A stretch of DNA of 64,000 nt from the NCBI GenBank assembly GCA_024707305.1, contig JANPZZ010000001.1, positions 178,872 through 242,871 on the forward strand, read 5' to 3'. The notes beneath the pieces are model-generated. The model made no database searches and had not been told where the DNA came from. It worked only from the letters and a program-made list of their open reading frames with translations. This DNA is from Chitinophagaceae bacterium. Lineage in GTDB: Bacteria; Bacteroidota; Bacteroidia; Chitinophagales; Chitinophagaceae. The position numbers were made by a program, and so were the translations under genes. This document shows positions 31,388 to 41,233 of this stretch, in pieces. Each line of letters begins with the position of its first letter. Position 1 is the first letter of the stretch.

Positions 31388-32001
31388 TCAGCCCATGTCT
31401 TTTTTCCGACTGTTGATCTCATCACGAATCGCGATTGCGCGAATATAATCCTCACTTTCCAGCACATCATTGAGGAGGGTATTGAGCTCTTCCAGCGTCA
31501 TGGTCTCAGGCGGTCTTCATTTCCACCGGCACTTTGTTCTTCCACCACCACTTCCTGGCGGGCTTTCTTTTTCTTGCCGGTAGTACCGGTATCTTCCATG
31601 AGTATACCCGCACTTTCCAGGATATTCTCATAGGTATATATCGGGCAACCAAACCGCACCGCAAGGGCTAATGCGTCGGAGGTACGTGAGTCAATTTCTA
31701 TCGTATCATTTTCTGAAGAACAAACCAGCTTGGAGTAGAAAATGCCTTCCTGTAAGTCGCAAATGATGATCTCATGCAAATCAATCGCGAAGGCATTCAG
31801 GAAATTTTTCATGAGATCGTGGGTCAGCGGGCGGCTGGGATTCATTTTCTCAAGTGCAACGGCAATTGCCTGCGCTTCAAAGCCCCCGATTACAATCGGT
31901 AAACGCCTCAATCCATTCACTTCTCCCAGCACCACGGCATAAGAATGAGTCTGGGTAATACTATGCGATAAGGCTACTATTTCCAGTTCTATTTTCTTCA
32001 T
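31388..32001 (-). CDS. Bifunctional nuclease (BFN/DUF151) family protein with C-terminal UVR motif, frameshifted
   Basis: The first 130 residues form a BFN domain (MKKIELEIVALSHSITQTHS, VNGLRRLPIVIGGFEAQAIA, IDSRTSDALALAVRFGCPIYT). A low-complexity KKKKARQEVVVEEQ linker follows. A one-base break near 31505 leads to MTLEELNTLLNDVLESEDYI then RAIAIRDEINSRKKDM, a UvrB/UvrC-type helical motif. Such BFN-UVR fusions are usual in Bacteroidota as I recall. The founding plant protein was reported to cut DNA and RNA; the role in bacteria is not settled. It is upstream of ispE. Confidence 0.85.
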
Positions 32002-32036
32002 AAATATCCCACGAAACTAAGGATTTTACGGTAAAA

Positions 32037-32166
32037 ATCGATGTCCGATGTCCAATGATAGATGTCTCCGATGTATACCAAAAGTGCATGGATACTGCTC
32101 CGGCTAATAAGTGGGGCATCCGTGTTTTGAAATCACTTCGATCATCTGTCATCGGACATCAGTCAT
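32037..32166. repeat. ATCGATGTCCGATG-type repeat cluster, inverted halves (second locus)
   Basis: ATCGATGTCCGATGTCCAATG (in parts: ATCGATGTCCGATG at 32038, then TCCAATGATAGATG) on the left is answered on the right by CACTTCGATCATCTGTCATCGGACATCAG-type words (32133-32165). It is the same family as 4981-5130, here between two genes on the minus strand. Confidence 0.7.
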
Positions 32167-32175
32167 CAATTTTCC

Positions 32176-33139
32176 TTACTTCCCCTTCAACTTATTAATC
32201 TCCGCTGTAAGTTTCGGAACCACCTCAAATGCATCGCCCACGATACCGTAATCTGCGGCTTTGAAGAAAGGCGCTTCAGGGTCTTTATTGATAACCACAA
32301 TAACTTTACTGCGGTTTACGCCGGCCAGGTGTTGTATGGCACCTGAAATACCGATTGCGATATAAAGGTTGGGAGCAATGGCGAATCCCGTTTGGCCCAC
32401 GTGCTCATGGTGCGGGCGCCAGTGCGCATCGGCAACCGGGCGACTACATGCGGTAGCAGCACCCAGGGCTTTAGCCAGGTCTTCCAGCATACCCCAATGC
32501 TCAGGGCCTTTTAAACCACGACCACCACTTACCACAACTTCTGCCTCAGTAAGCGGAATATCACCACTTGCCTTGCTTGAGCCCGTAACTTTCACGCGTG
32601 CCGCAGGAACGGACACACTTGTATTCTCAACTTCCGCAACGCCACTACCTTCAGTAACAGGGTAAGCGTTCGGATTGAGTGAAATAATTTTTTTATCGGT
32701 TACAACAGATACGTTGGCAAATGCTTTTTCCAGAGAAAACGTTTTTACGCACAGTAAATCCGTTGGCAGTATCTGGCAATGCAACAGCACCCGCAACCAA
32801 TCCCGCTTTCAGACGGGCAGAGAGGCGAGGGGCAATAGCCTTGCCATTCAGGTTATGCGAAAACACGATGATCTGCGCACCAGCTTTCTCTGCCACCTGC
32901 GCAATCACGTTTGTATACACCTGCGCATCGAGGCCATTCAGCTTCTCATCATTTACATGATAAACTTTCTTCACACCATATTTACCCAGGGAAGATAAAT
33001 CATCTGTTGTTGTTCCCAACACTACTGCGTTCGCCTGCTGTCCAAGTTGCTCCGCAACTTTTGCACCATAACATGCAGCTTCCAGAGAAGATTTTTTTAT
33101 TTGGCCTTCGGCCGTATCTATAAATATCAGAACAGACAT
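32176..33139 (-). CDS. etfA: Electron transfer flavoprotein alpha subunit, frameshifted
   Basis: EtfA carries the FAD of the EtfAB heterodimer, which takes electrons from acyl-CoA and other dehydrogenases. The N-terminal half (MSVLIFIDTAEGQIKKSSLE) ends at a break near 32745 (FSGK/AFANV). The C-terminal FAD domain shows SGGRGLKGPEHW, ALGAATACSRPV, HVGQTGFAIAPNLYIAIGIS and AIQHLAGVNRSKVIVVINKD, all family hallmarks. Joined length is about 321 residues. It follows etfB by 56 nt, in one operon. Confidence 0.95.
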
Positions 33140-33195
33140 TTCGTTGAATTTTTGAGTTTTTGAAAGAGATTTGAACCGTTTTGGTAACTGCCGGG

Positions 33196-33939
33196 TTAGA
33201 TTGCTTTTGCTTCTTCGCGGAGCAGGCGTACCAGCTCTTCCACGTTCTCAGGATCGATCAGTTTTACACCAGCCTTGGGTGGAGGTGTACCAAAACTTGT
33301 TACCGAAGTCAGTGCATCTACTGCAACGGGCTCTTTTACACTCAGTGGACGTGTACGTGCCGCCATAATGCCACGCATATTTGGGATGCGCTGTTCAGCC
33401 ATTCCTTTTTGTGCGCTCACTACAAAAGGCAATTCCACTTCGTTTGTCTCTTCACCGCCTTCTATTTCGCGGACAATCGTTGCTTTTGTACCATCTAGGT
33501 CCAGTTTGGCGCCCATTGATACATACGGCATGTCGAGCAGCTCAGCTACCATACCACCGATTGAAGAACCATTGTAGTCAATGGTTTCTTTACCTGTGAA
33601 AATGATATCATACCCACCAGCTTTCGCAACTTCAGCAATTTGTGAAGCGATATAAAAACTATCTGTGCTGTCGGCATTTACGCGGATCGCCTCATCGCCA
33701 CCCAGGGCAAGGGCTTTGCGGATTACCGGTTCAGCGTCGGCACCGGCAACAGTTACCAGGTGCAATACAGCAGAAGGATCTTTTTCTTTGATCTCGATGG
33801 CCCTCACTAATGCGTACCATTCATCATAAGGATTGATGATCCATTGTACACCATTACCATCGAATTTCGTGTTGTTATCTGTGAAGGCTATTTTTGCCGT
33901 TGTGTCCGGCGTCTTACTAATACAAACAAGTATTTTCAT
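33196..33939 (-). CDS. etfB: Electron transfer flavoprotein beta subunit
   Basis: EtfB binds AMP and completes the EtfAB heterodimer. At 247 residues, the intact frame starts MKILVCISKTPDTTAKIAF and has WIINPYDEWYALVRAIEIKE, GGDEAIRV, FTGKETIDYNGSSIGGMVAELL (the AMP-loop region) and GIMAARTRPLSV near the C-terminus. It is the first gene of etfBA, with a TATCTTTG promoter element at 33986-33993. Confidence 0.95.
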   Translation of the reverse strand: MKILVCISKTPDTTAKIAFTDNNTKFDGNGVQWIINPYDEWYALVRAIEIKEKDPSAVLHLVTVAGADAEPVIRKALALGGDEAIRVNADSTDSFYIASQIAEVAKAGGYDIIFTGKETIDYNGSSIGGMVAELLDMPYVSMGAKLDLDGTKATIVREIEGGEETNEVELPFVVSAQKGMAEQRIPNMRGIMAARTRPLSVKEPVAVDALTSVTSFGTPPPKAGVKLIDPENVEELVRLLREEAKAI

Positions 33940-33985
33940 ATAGAAAGTTTTAGAGAAAAGCCGATAGTTGTTTATGCAACTAAAA

Positions 33986-33993
33986 CAAAGATA
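33986..33993 (-). promoter_or_regulatory. Bacteroidota minus-7 element (TATCTTTG) for etfBA
   Basis: The minus strand reads TATCTTTG, an exact TAnnTTTG match 47 nt upstream of the etfB ATG. Confidence 0.5.
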
Positions 33994-34043
33994 AGTGATG
34001 GCGATTTAAAATCCTTTTATTTCGGCTAAATTTTTTGAATAAC

Positions 34044-34355
34044 ATGGATCGGATTGAAAAATTGAAGGAATTTCTACGGCAGACGCCTGAGGATTCATTT
34101 CTGAAATATGCCCTGGCACTGGAATATAAAAAGATAGGCGACGATGCCCAGGCGCTGTCCTGGTTTGAATCGGTGCTGGAAAATGACCCGGCCTACGTGG
34201 GTACCTATTACCAGGTGGGCAAGTTCTGGGAAGAGAAAGGAGATACTGCAAAAGCGATCTCTTATTACGAAAAAGGACTCGAGGCTGCCAAAAATGCAAA
34301 TGACCGGCACGCAGCAAATGAACTGAGATCGGCGCTGGATGAACTCGTCGATTAA
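34044..34355 (+). CDS. Small tetratricopeptide-repeat protein
   Basis: 103 residues starting at ATG 34044 (MDRIEKLKEFLRQTPEDSFL). It is built of about two and a half TPR helix pairs: KYALALEYKKIGDDAQALSW, YYQVGKFWEEKGDTAKAISY and a last helix ANELRSALDEL. TPR proteins are adaptor scaffolds; no partner is evident. It precedes tilS by 20 nt on the same strand and is probably co-transcribed. The frame is intact. Confidence 0.85.
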   Translation: MDRIEKLKEFLRQTPEDSFLKYALALEYKKIGDDAQALSWFESVLENDPAYVGTYYQVGKFWEEKGDTAKAISYYEKGLEAAKNANDRHAANELRSALDELVD

Positions 34356-34375
34356 TAACTAATTTCAAATTGTAG

Positions 34376-35714
34376 ATGAACCTGCACGAACAGCTGAAAG
34401 CATTTATTAAAAAGGAAAATCTCTTTCACACTGGCGATAAACTATTGCTTGCGGTGAGTGGTGGGCTCGATTCATCTGTTCTCACACATTTGTTGCATGT
34501 TGCTGGCTACGACATTGAACTGATGCATGTTAATTTTCATTTGCGCGGTGAGGAGAGCAATCGCGATGAGGAATTCGTTCGTTCACTCGCGAAGAAATAT
34601 AATGTGCCACTTCACAACACCCGGTTCAACACACAAGAATTTGCGGAGAAAGAAAAACTTTCTACCCAGGTTGCTGCAAGAGAATTAAGATATCAATGGT
34701 TTCATGAAATCAGGTCGCAGGTAATTGATAGAAAAGCCTGGATTGTAACCGCACATCATCTTGATGACAATCTGGAAACTGCATTTATGAATTGGGTAAA
34801 AGGAACAGGTATTCATGGTTTGCGGGGAATGCTTCCTTCACAAAATGCAATTGTAAGGCCCTTGTTATTTGCGCGCCGTGGCAAATTGGAAGAATATGCA
34901 AAGCAACACCAACTTGATTGGGTGGAAGACAGCAGCAATCAGGAAGATAACTATACCCGCAATTATTTGCGACATCAGGTAATGCCGCTGTTAGAAAAAA
35001 ATCCATCCGCAAACGCAGGAAAACCTCGCCGCCAATCTTGAAAGATTCAGGGAAGCGGAGATGTTGTACGAGCAGGCGATGGATGTGCATCGCAAGGCTT
35101 TGTTGACACAGAAAGAAAACGAATGGTTGATTCCCGTGGAGAAATTGCGACTGGCTCGGCCGTTGCGTACCATTTATTTCGAACTGGTAAAACCATTTGG
35201 ATTTCGTCCATCGCAAATAGAAGATCTTTTAAACCTCCTGGATGGTGAATCCGGTAAACATATCGATTCACACACGCACCAGGTTATCAGGCATCGCAAC
35301 TGGCTCGTGATTGCGCCGATATCTGCGCCTGATTTACGATTGACCATCATTGATGGCCCCGGCCATATCGAAGGTGCCGGTTTCAAACTGCATATTTCAT
35401 TGAAAAATGAAGCGCCAAAGCTACTGGATTCAGCACCTGAAATTTGTTTTATCCCTGCTAAACAAATTCAGTTTCCAATGGTACTTCGTCGTTGGAAAAC
35501 AGGAGATTATTTTTATCCGCTGGGCATGCCTAAGAAAAAGAAACTCGCGCGTTTTTTTATAGATCAAAAACTTTCGAAAATCGAAAAAGAAAAACAATGG
35601 GTGCTTGAAATGAATGGAAAAATTGTCTGGCTTCCCGGCCTTCGATTAGACAATCGATTTAAAGTAACCAACCCCAATGAACCTGTTTTCCAGTTCTCGT
35701 TCCAGAAATTGTAA
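34376..35714 (+). CDS. tilS: tRNA(Ile)-lysidine synthase, frameshifted
   Basis: TilS converts C34 of the CAU tRNA-Ile to lysidine so that it reads AUA. The PP-loop SGGLDSS is at residues 28-34. HVNFHLRGEESNRDEEFV, QVAARELRYQWF, TAHHLDDNLET, GIHGLRGM and EDSSNQEDNYTRNYLRH follow, as expected. A break near 35025 (AGGAAAACCTC) shifts the frame into NLERFREAEMLYEQA. The C-terminal substrate-binding part has VLRRWKTGDYFYPLGM and KKKLARFFIDQKLS. Joined length is about 446 residues. It ends in a strong terminator. Confidence 0.94.
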
Positions 35715-35760
35715 AGAAAAATAGCCACTGCTTTCGCAATGGCTATTTTCTTTACAATTT
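35706..35760. terminator. Long-stem bidirectional terminator after tilS
   Basis: Positions 35706-35727 (AAATTGTAAAGAAAAATAGC, CA) pair with 35740-35760 over 21 bp with one bulged A; the loop is CTGCTTTCGCAA. The stem includes the tilS stop codon. A-rich and T-rich arms make it usable on both strands, between convergent tilS and the T9SS-tail gene. Confidence 0.85.
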
Positions 35761-35859
35761 GCTGCGATGGCAGCCATAAACATTTTTTATAGCGACGCTG
35801 ACAAAAAAAGCCGCCTATCAACAAAAAACATTTTTCACTGCGCAAACATTGAAAAATGG

Positions 35860-36721
35860 TTATTTTTTCAACAATCGGTATGACTGATCAAGAATACGAA
35901 TGATGTAAACACCTGTAGGTGCTTTTTCATCAATCTGGATTGCGTTGCTGCCAGCCATTTTGAATCCAACAGCGTTACCCGTAACATCGAAGATGCGGAT
36001 ATTTCCTTTGTTCAGATCAGCCGTGTTTACACCTGAAATCTGAATAGGCTCATTACCGGAAATTGGGTTAGGGAACAGTTTAACTTTATCCGTTCCGCTA
36101 TTACGAGAGTCTACGAATACAACTTTAGAATATTCAAAGCGACCGTCGATATCAACCTGGCGAATGCGATAGTAAGCAGAAGTACCGCGCTGATAGGTAG
36201 GATCAACAAAGCTGTATGCTTTTTCAGCAACTGAATATTCAGAGCCAGCTATTGAACCAATTTCTGCATAATTTCTTCCGTCAAAGCTTTTTTCGATCAC
36301 GAATTTCTGGTTGTTGAATTCGTAAGAAGTAGCCCATTTCAGTTCTACACCACCTGCGATTAACTCACTACGGAAGTAGTTGTATTTAACAGGAAGAGTA
36401 GCAGGAGTAGAAATGGTTACGTCGTCGCAAATCTGTCCATTTAAAAGTGATAATACGCCAGTGATTGGAGCTGCAGCGCAATCATATTGAAGTGCTGCTA
36501 TACCTTGCGCATTGGCTGTAGTTTGTGCTACATAGCCATTCGCATTATAGATACTTACATTCGAATTTGGCAGGGCAAACTGAATATACATATAGCAATC
36601 ACCACTAAGTGTAAGAGGAGTTGCTGTCATTCCCTGTGGCGTTGCACACTGCGACTTCGCAGAGGTGGTTAATACAGTTGCTGCAAGCAGGGAGAAAAAG
36701 AATTCGGGTAAAATTCCGCAT
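35860..36721 (-). CDS. Secreted protein with T9SS type A sorting domain, frameshifted at signal peptide
   Basis: About 287 residues. The start at 36721 with one base restored in the T/C run near 36693 gives MRNFTRILF, then SLLAATVLTTSAKSQ, a signal peptide. The mature protein opens with QCATPQGMTATPLTLSGDCY. A central segment (LKWATSYEFNNQKFVIEKSF, YAEIGSIAGS, YYRIRQVDIDGRFEYSKVV) is the fibronectin-like module common before T9SS tails. The C-terminus (VKLFPNPISGNEPIQISG, then TGVYIIRIL and RLLKK) is a type A sorting domain. No catalytic domain is seen. Function unknown; surface or secreted. Confidence 0.82.
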
Positions 36722-36944
36722 AGTGAAATTAGTTTAAGGGTAAAAAAAGATGTTTCCTGGTTTTAGTCCGGGAGGATATCAGTAACTGCGGAAATTCTGT
36801 AGATATTGAATACAACCGTTTCCTGTAACAGGAATAAATGAGAAGGGGGTAGGATCTAAGTATACGGTGTATTCGCGGGATTGGATCAGAGTCGTAAAAT
36901 TAGGGATTCACACTTATCCACACAAAAAAATAATCAGATTGATT

Positions 36945-37601
36945 TTACATCCATCCTTTGTAGGCAAGGTATTGCTCCACTTTTTGCACAAATGATTGCA
37001 ACACATTGACATCGGCGATCAATTTTGCGAGCACAACCACGAAGAGCATACCGAAAACGGCGCCGAATATATGTGCAGAATGATTAATATTTCCACCGCC
37101 GCGCCGATCCAGATAGATAGAAAATCCGAGGAAAAGCGGTGCAAAAATGAACCCCGGAATAAAAGGAGGGATGAAAAATAATCCTACTTCAACACCCGGT
37201 GTCAATAACAATCCTGCAAAAATTACTCCGGATACAGCACCTGAAGCGCCGAGACTTCGGTAGTGATAACTGGTTCGATGTTTTATATAAGTGGGCAATA
37301 AGGAGAAGAATAGTGCAGCCACATACATCAGGAGATACATTGCTTTTCCTGTTGTACCAAAAATGAGAGCGAACTCACGCTCTACCAGTGGGCCAAACAT
37401 ATAGAGCGAGAACATATTAAAGAACAAATGAATTCCATCGGCATGAATCAAACCAGCACTAAAAAAGCGATACCACTGGTTGCGACGTGAAACTGCAGGC
37501 GGATAAAAAATCAGGTCCTCATAAATCTTCGCATTATTAAAAGCACCTAATGATACCAGTACAGTTACAATGACAATAATCGAGGTAATGGTTAATTGCA
37601 T
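36945..37601 (-). CDS. Rhomboid-family intramembrane serine protease
   Basis: The 218-residue membrane protein has six or so helices. The rhomboid signature is complete: HLFFNMFSLYMFG (residues 58-70), the nucleophile S120 in SLGASGAVSG and the catalytic H177 in HSAHIFGAVFG. It should cleave membrane proteins within or near the bilayer; its substrate is unknown. The frame is intact. It begins 30 nt after rlmH ends on the same strand. The 223-nt gap to the upstream-lying T9SS-tail gene (36722-36944) has no recognisable feature. Confidence 0.92.
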   Translation of the reverse strand: MQLTITSIIVIVTVLVSLGAFNNAKIYEDLIFYPPAVSRRNQWYRFFSAGLIHADGIHLFFNMFSLYMFGPLVEREFALIFGTTGKAMYLLMYVAALFFSLLPTYIKHRTSYHYRSLGASGAVSGVIFAGLLLTPGVEVGLFFIPPFIPGFIFAPLFLGFSIYLDRRGGGNINHSAHIFGAVFGMLFVVVLAKLIADVNVLQSFVQKVEQYLAYKGWM

Positions 37602-37631
37602 ATCCGTTTGCTTATCGGCCGAATTTATAAC

Positions 37632-38105
37632 TTATTTGTGATGATACTTTTCATTTTTGAGAATCGTACAGGCGCGGTAAACCTGTTCGCTCAAAATAAG
37701 CCTTACTAATTGATGAGGAAATACAAGTTCAGAAAGGCTCCATTTATAATCCGCGCGCTTTAAAACGGCATCATCCAGGCCATAGGCGCCACCAATCAGA
37801 AATACAATTCGCCTGGTACTGTTGTTCGCACGCGACTGAATTAATTGTGCAAGTCCTTCAGCGCTCAACATTTTACCTCTTTCTTCGAGCGCTACGAAGT
37901 AATCTTCTTTTTCGATGAGTTGCAGGATGGTTTCCCCTTCCTTTTTCTTCAAATCCGTTTCACTAAGTGAACCCGCATTTCTGGGAGGAGCAACCAGTAT
38001 CCAGTCTGTTTTGTAATAATTTTGCAGACGTTTTGTAAACATCTCCACACCGGCCTTTACGTAGGGCTCATGTTCTTTTCCTATTGAGATAAAACTAAAT
38101 TTCAT
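37632..38105 (-). CDS. rlmH: 23S rRNA (pseudouridine-1915-N3)-methyltransferase
   Basis: RlmH is a SPOUT methyltransferase that methylates pseudouridine 1915 of 23S rRNA with SAM. The ATG at 38105 gives a 157-residue protein starting MKFSFISIGKEHEPYVKAGV. The SPOUT knot carries YFVALEERGKMLSAEGLA, FLIGGAYGLDDAVLKRA and LSELVFPHQLVRLILSEQVY, all hallmarks. In the raw sequence an indel in the upstream M16 gene fuses the two frames, but the family length and start show that rlmH is a separate gene. Confidence 0.95.
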   Translation of the reverse strand: MKFSFISIGKEHEPYVKAGVEMFTKRLQNYYKTDWILVAPPRNAGSLSETDLKKKEGETILQLIEKEDYFVALEERGKMLSAEGLAQLIQSRANNSTRRIVFLIGGAYGLDDAVLKRADYKWSLSELVFPHQLVRLILSEQVYRACTILKNEKYHHK

Positions 38106-38126
38106 CAGCCGGTTTTGTAATGATAT

Positions 38127-38170
38127 AAAAAAAACCGCCCCATTCGTTTGTAAAAAATAATGAGGCGGGC
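38127..38170 (-). terminator. Intrinsic terminator after the M16 pair
   Basis: On the minus strand CCGCCTCATT pairs with AATGGGGCGG (one mismatch) around a 14-nt loop and is followed by eight Ts. It lies just after the M16 stop at 38177 and before rlmH. Confidence 0.8.
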
Positions 38171-38176
38171 TTTGAA

Positions 38177-39575
38177 TCAGAATGCTTTCTTCACTTCTTC
38201 TCCAATTTGTACTTCTGTTACGGGGCCGTATTTCTCTGCGATCTTTTTTGATTTCAGATGATTTGCCCACCATCACGAATTGCAGTTTGTCTTTGGGGAA
38301 ATATTTTTTGATGATCTCTTTCGCTTTGTCCAATGTAAGCCCATCCACATTTTTCTGGAAATTATTAATGAATGATTCATCAAATTTATACCAGTGCATT
38401 TGTGTAAGCAGGCCGGCCAGTTGCCCACTGGTTTCATAACCTGGAGGAAACTGACCTTTTACATAGTTTTTTGCAGAAGCCAGCGCTTCTTCATCCACAC
38501 CCTGCTCGTGCAAACGGTTCAAAACTTCCAGCGCTTTGTCAATTGCAGCTTCGGTAGTAGGGGTTGCAGTAAAAGTCTGCATAATGAAACGTCCGCCATT
38601 TTTTAAAGCCGTGAAACGGCTAGATGCTCCGTAAGTAAGGCCGGTGTTTACACGCAGTTCATCATTCAGCATCGATGTAAAGCGGCCTCCAAACAATGTA
38701 TTGATGACGTCGACAGCAACATAATCAGGATTGTTGCGGCTGATGCCGGGTGCTCCTATATAAAAGGTAGTTTCTTTCGCATCGTCTTTATTAATCAAAA
38801 GAACGCGATTGGCAGCAGGTTTTTCTATGGAGGCAGCAGCAGGATCATTGCTTCGCGCTTTTCCTTTCTGCCATCCGGAGAACAGTTTCGTAACTGCTGC
38901 CTTCATGTCTTTTGAATTAAAATCGCCCACTATTGAAATGGCCGTACCATTTGGAATATAATTCTCCTGGTAAAACGCCCGGAGGTCTTCAGGTTGCAAC
39001 TTTTGAACCGTCGTAGGTGTTCCACTGATCAAATTGCCATACACATGATTTCCATAGAGAAATTTATCGAACTGTCCATCAATTACCGCCCTTGGACTTT
39101 CTTTTGATTGTTCCAACCGAAGCAGCGCACGTCTTTTTTCTTTGTTGAACTCGGCTGTATCGAAAGAAGGCGCTGTCAGTATCTCATAAACAATCCCCAG
39201 CACCTGGTCTTTGTCTTTCGCAGCAAAGCTGGCAGATAAACCAGCATATTCTTTCGAAGCATAAGTATTCACCGATGCACCGATAAAGTCAAGTGTTTCA
39301 TCCAGCTTCGGCTTGGTATAGTTGCGGGTACCATGTTTCAAAGCGGTGGCAGTGAAGGAGGCAAGACCGCCTTTTTCAGCATCATAGATAGCACCGGCAG
39401 GTAAAATAACTGATACGTTAATTTTTGGCACTTCATGTTGTTCCATCAGGTAAACAGTGAGGCCGTTCTTTAATACAAACTTCTGGTATGGCGGCAATTT
39501 GTATTCCTGAGCTGCGACCAGCAATGGGCCTGCCAGGAACATAATTGCAGTAATATATCTAAAAATATTTTTCAT
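38177..39575 (-). CDS. M16-family protease, non-catalytic partner subunit, frameshifted near the end
   Basis: About 466 residues. The signal peptide is MKNIFRYITAIMFLAGPLLV then AAQ. Two M16 halves follow: KFVLKNGLTVYLMEQHEVPK at the start and VGDFNSKDMKAAVTKLFSGW in the middle. Where active M16 enzymes have HxxEH this one reads ATALKHGTRNY, so it lacks the zinc ligands. The second half keeps the substrate-binding LRVNTGLTYGASSRF with R/Y. This is the pattern of the beta-partner in two-subunit M16B peptidases. A break near 38250 needs correction to reach KYGPVTEVQIGEEVKKAF. It lies 31 nt after the catalytic partner gene. Periplasmic. Confidence 0.9.
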
Positions 39576-39606
39576 ATATAAATGATGTAGTTTAAAACAA
39601 TACGGT

Positions 39607-40921
39607 TTACTCAGCGGTGTCTTTCAACATGATCCCAACGGTGCGGGTTTGTTTCAGGAAATATTTTTTCGCCACACGCTGTATGTCTTCTTTTGTTACC
39701 TGATTAAATCGCGCAGGAGCATCGAACATTTTTCGGTAATCACCAAAGAATACTTCGTAAGTTCCGATATTGTTTGATTTACCATTGATCGTTTCTACCT
39801 GGTTATAAAACTCAATCAGCTTTTTATTTTTCACTTTCTGCAGCTCATTGTCGGTTACGCCATCTTTTATCAGCTTATCGAGTTGTTCGTAAATCGCATT
39901 TTCCAGTGCTTCAGCTTTTACATTTCGGCCGGCAACAGCAAAGATGCCAAACAGGTTTGGATCAAAATTTTCACCAAAATTCACAAAAATGGTGCTGGCA
40001 ACCTGTTGCTGATCCACGAGTGAAGAATACAGGCGTGAGCTATTGCCGCTCCCCAGAATATCAGCGAGCAGTGTTAATGCATAATAATCATCGTGATTAG
40101 TAGCGGGCGTTTTATAGCCGATGCCTAAATATGGAGTTGCTACATCTTTTTGCACCGTAATGCGGCGTTCACCAGTTTGTTCAGGTTCCACGATGTGAAC
40201 AGGTGGGGGAGCAGGCTGTGCAGGAATGGGCTCAAGATATTTCTCAGCCAGTTTCTTTACATCTTCCACTTTTAGCGCGCCCGACATTACCACCAGGCAG
40301 TTGTTGGGTGCATAATAAGTTTTGAAATAACGCTCCAGATCGGCCTGTTTCCAGTTTTTCATATCATCGAGGTAACCGATTACGGGCCAGTGGTAGGGAT
40401 GTTCCTGAAACGCGACCCCTTCAATGGACTGAATCAGTAAGCGCCAGGGCGAGTTTTCTAAACCTGTGCTGCGCTCAGATATCACCACACCTCGCTCGCT
40501 TTCCACCATTTTAGGGTCAATGCTAAGGCTGGAAATACGATCTCCTTCAAGATCAAAAATCACTTCGGCAGCAGATGCAGGGAACCAGTTGGTGTATACC
40601 GTAAGATCGTTGGTGGTATAGGCATTATTAGCGCCACCGTTAAATTCCATGGTACGGTCAAACGCTTTGGGGCCGTATTTTTTTGCACCATTGAACATCA
40701 TGTGTTCAAAAAAATGCGAGAGACCAGTGATACCCTGGTACTCATTCCGCGATCCAACGCGGTAAAAACAGGTACATATTCGCATTGGGAATTGAAAAGT
40801 CCTCAATCACGAGGAATTTCATACCGTTCTTCAAAGTAAACGACTTCACGTCGTCAGCTTTCATTTGTCCATGGGTAAGGGTCGCCAGGAGCAGGGAAGC
40901 CAGTAGTGCTTTTACTTTCAT
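39607..40921 (-). CDS. M16-family zinc protease, catalytic subunit, frameshifted near the start
   Basis: About 438 residues. The start at 40921 gives the signal peptide MKVKALLASLLLATLTHGQ. A break near 40765 (T-run) separates FLVIEDFSIPNANMYLFLP from RVGSRNEYQGITGLSHFFEH. The inverted zinc motif HFFEH, with the distal Glu in ESERGVVISE, marks the active subunit. Later parts are KKLAEKYLEPIPAQP and DILGSGNSSRLYSSLVDQQQ. Together with the following gene it should form a heterodimeric periplasmic peptidase that degrades short peptides. Substrate unknown. Confidence 0.92.
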
Positions 40922-41018
40922 ATGATTGTGTAAAAAATTTGAGGGCTAAAACTAAGGAAACGGTACTTTTAACACATACCACTAGTGTAAAAAACAGGAA
41001 AAAGAATTGCTGAATGTT

Positions 41019-41049
41019 TTTGTGGTGAAATGTTTTTACTTTATTTTTG
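41019..41049 (+). promoter_or_regulatory. Complete Bacteroidota promoter for tRNA-Arg
   Basis: TTTG (41019-41022), exactly 19 nt, then TATTTTTG (41042-41049): a full match to the TTTG-N19-TAnnTTTG consensus. Transcription would start about 13 nt before the mature tRNA end. Confidence 0.8.
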
Positions 41050-41068
41050 CTGCCCGTTCAGGGAAATA

Positions 41069-41142
41069 GGCCTTGTAGCTCAACTGAATAGAGCATCTGA
41101 CTACGGATCAGAAGGTTTCAGGTTTGAATCCTGACAAGGTCA
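41069..41142 (+). tRNA. tRNA-Arg (anticodon ACG)
   Basis: A 74-nt cloverleaf. The acceptor stem is GGCCTTG/CAAGGTC with one G-U pair and discriminator A. The D arm has GCTC...GAGC, the anticodon stem TCTGA/TCAGA holds loop CTACGGA (anticodon ACG, decoding CGN after A34 deamination) and the T arm has GGTTTGAATCC. CCA is not encoded. It is followed by a terminator. Confidence 0.95.
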
Positions 41143-41145
41143 CTT

Positions 41146-41182
41146 AAAAAGGGCAAATCGTTTATTCGGTTTGTCCTTTTTT
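41146..41182 (+). terminator. Intrinsic terminator of tRNA-Arg
   Basis: 41146-41160 (AAAAAGGGCAAATCG) pairs with 41167-41181 (CGGTTTGTCCTTTTT) through 15 pairs, two of them G-U, loop TTTATT, ending in Ts. Confidence 0.85.
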
Positions 41183-41233
41183 GTTTACAGTTGCAATGTG
41201 CCCGGTACAGAAAACAGACATAATCGAACAAAT

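Noticed and set aside
37632..39575. M16 peptidase-RlmH fusion protein of 647 residues
   Set aside because: The apparent fusion arises from an indel near 38,250; the correct frame ends at 38,177, a terminator lies between, and RlmH has its own start at 38,105.
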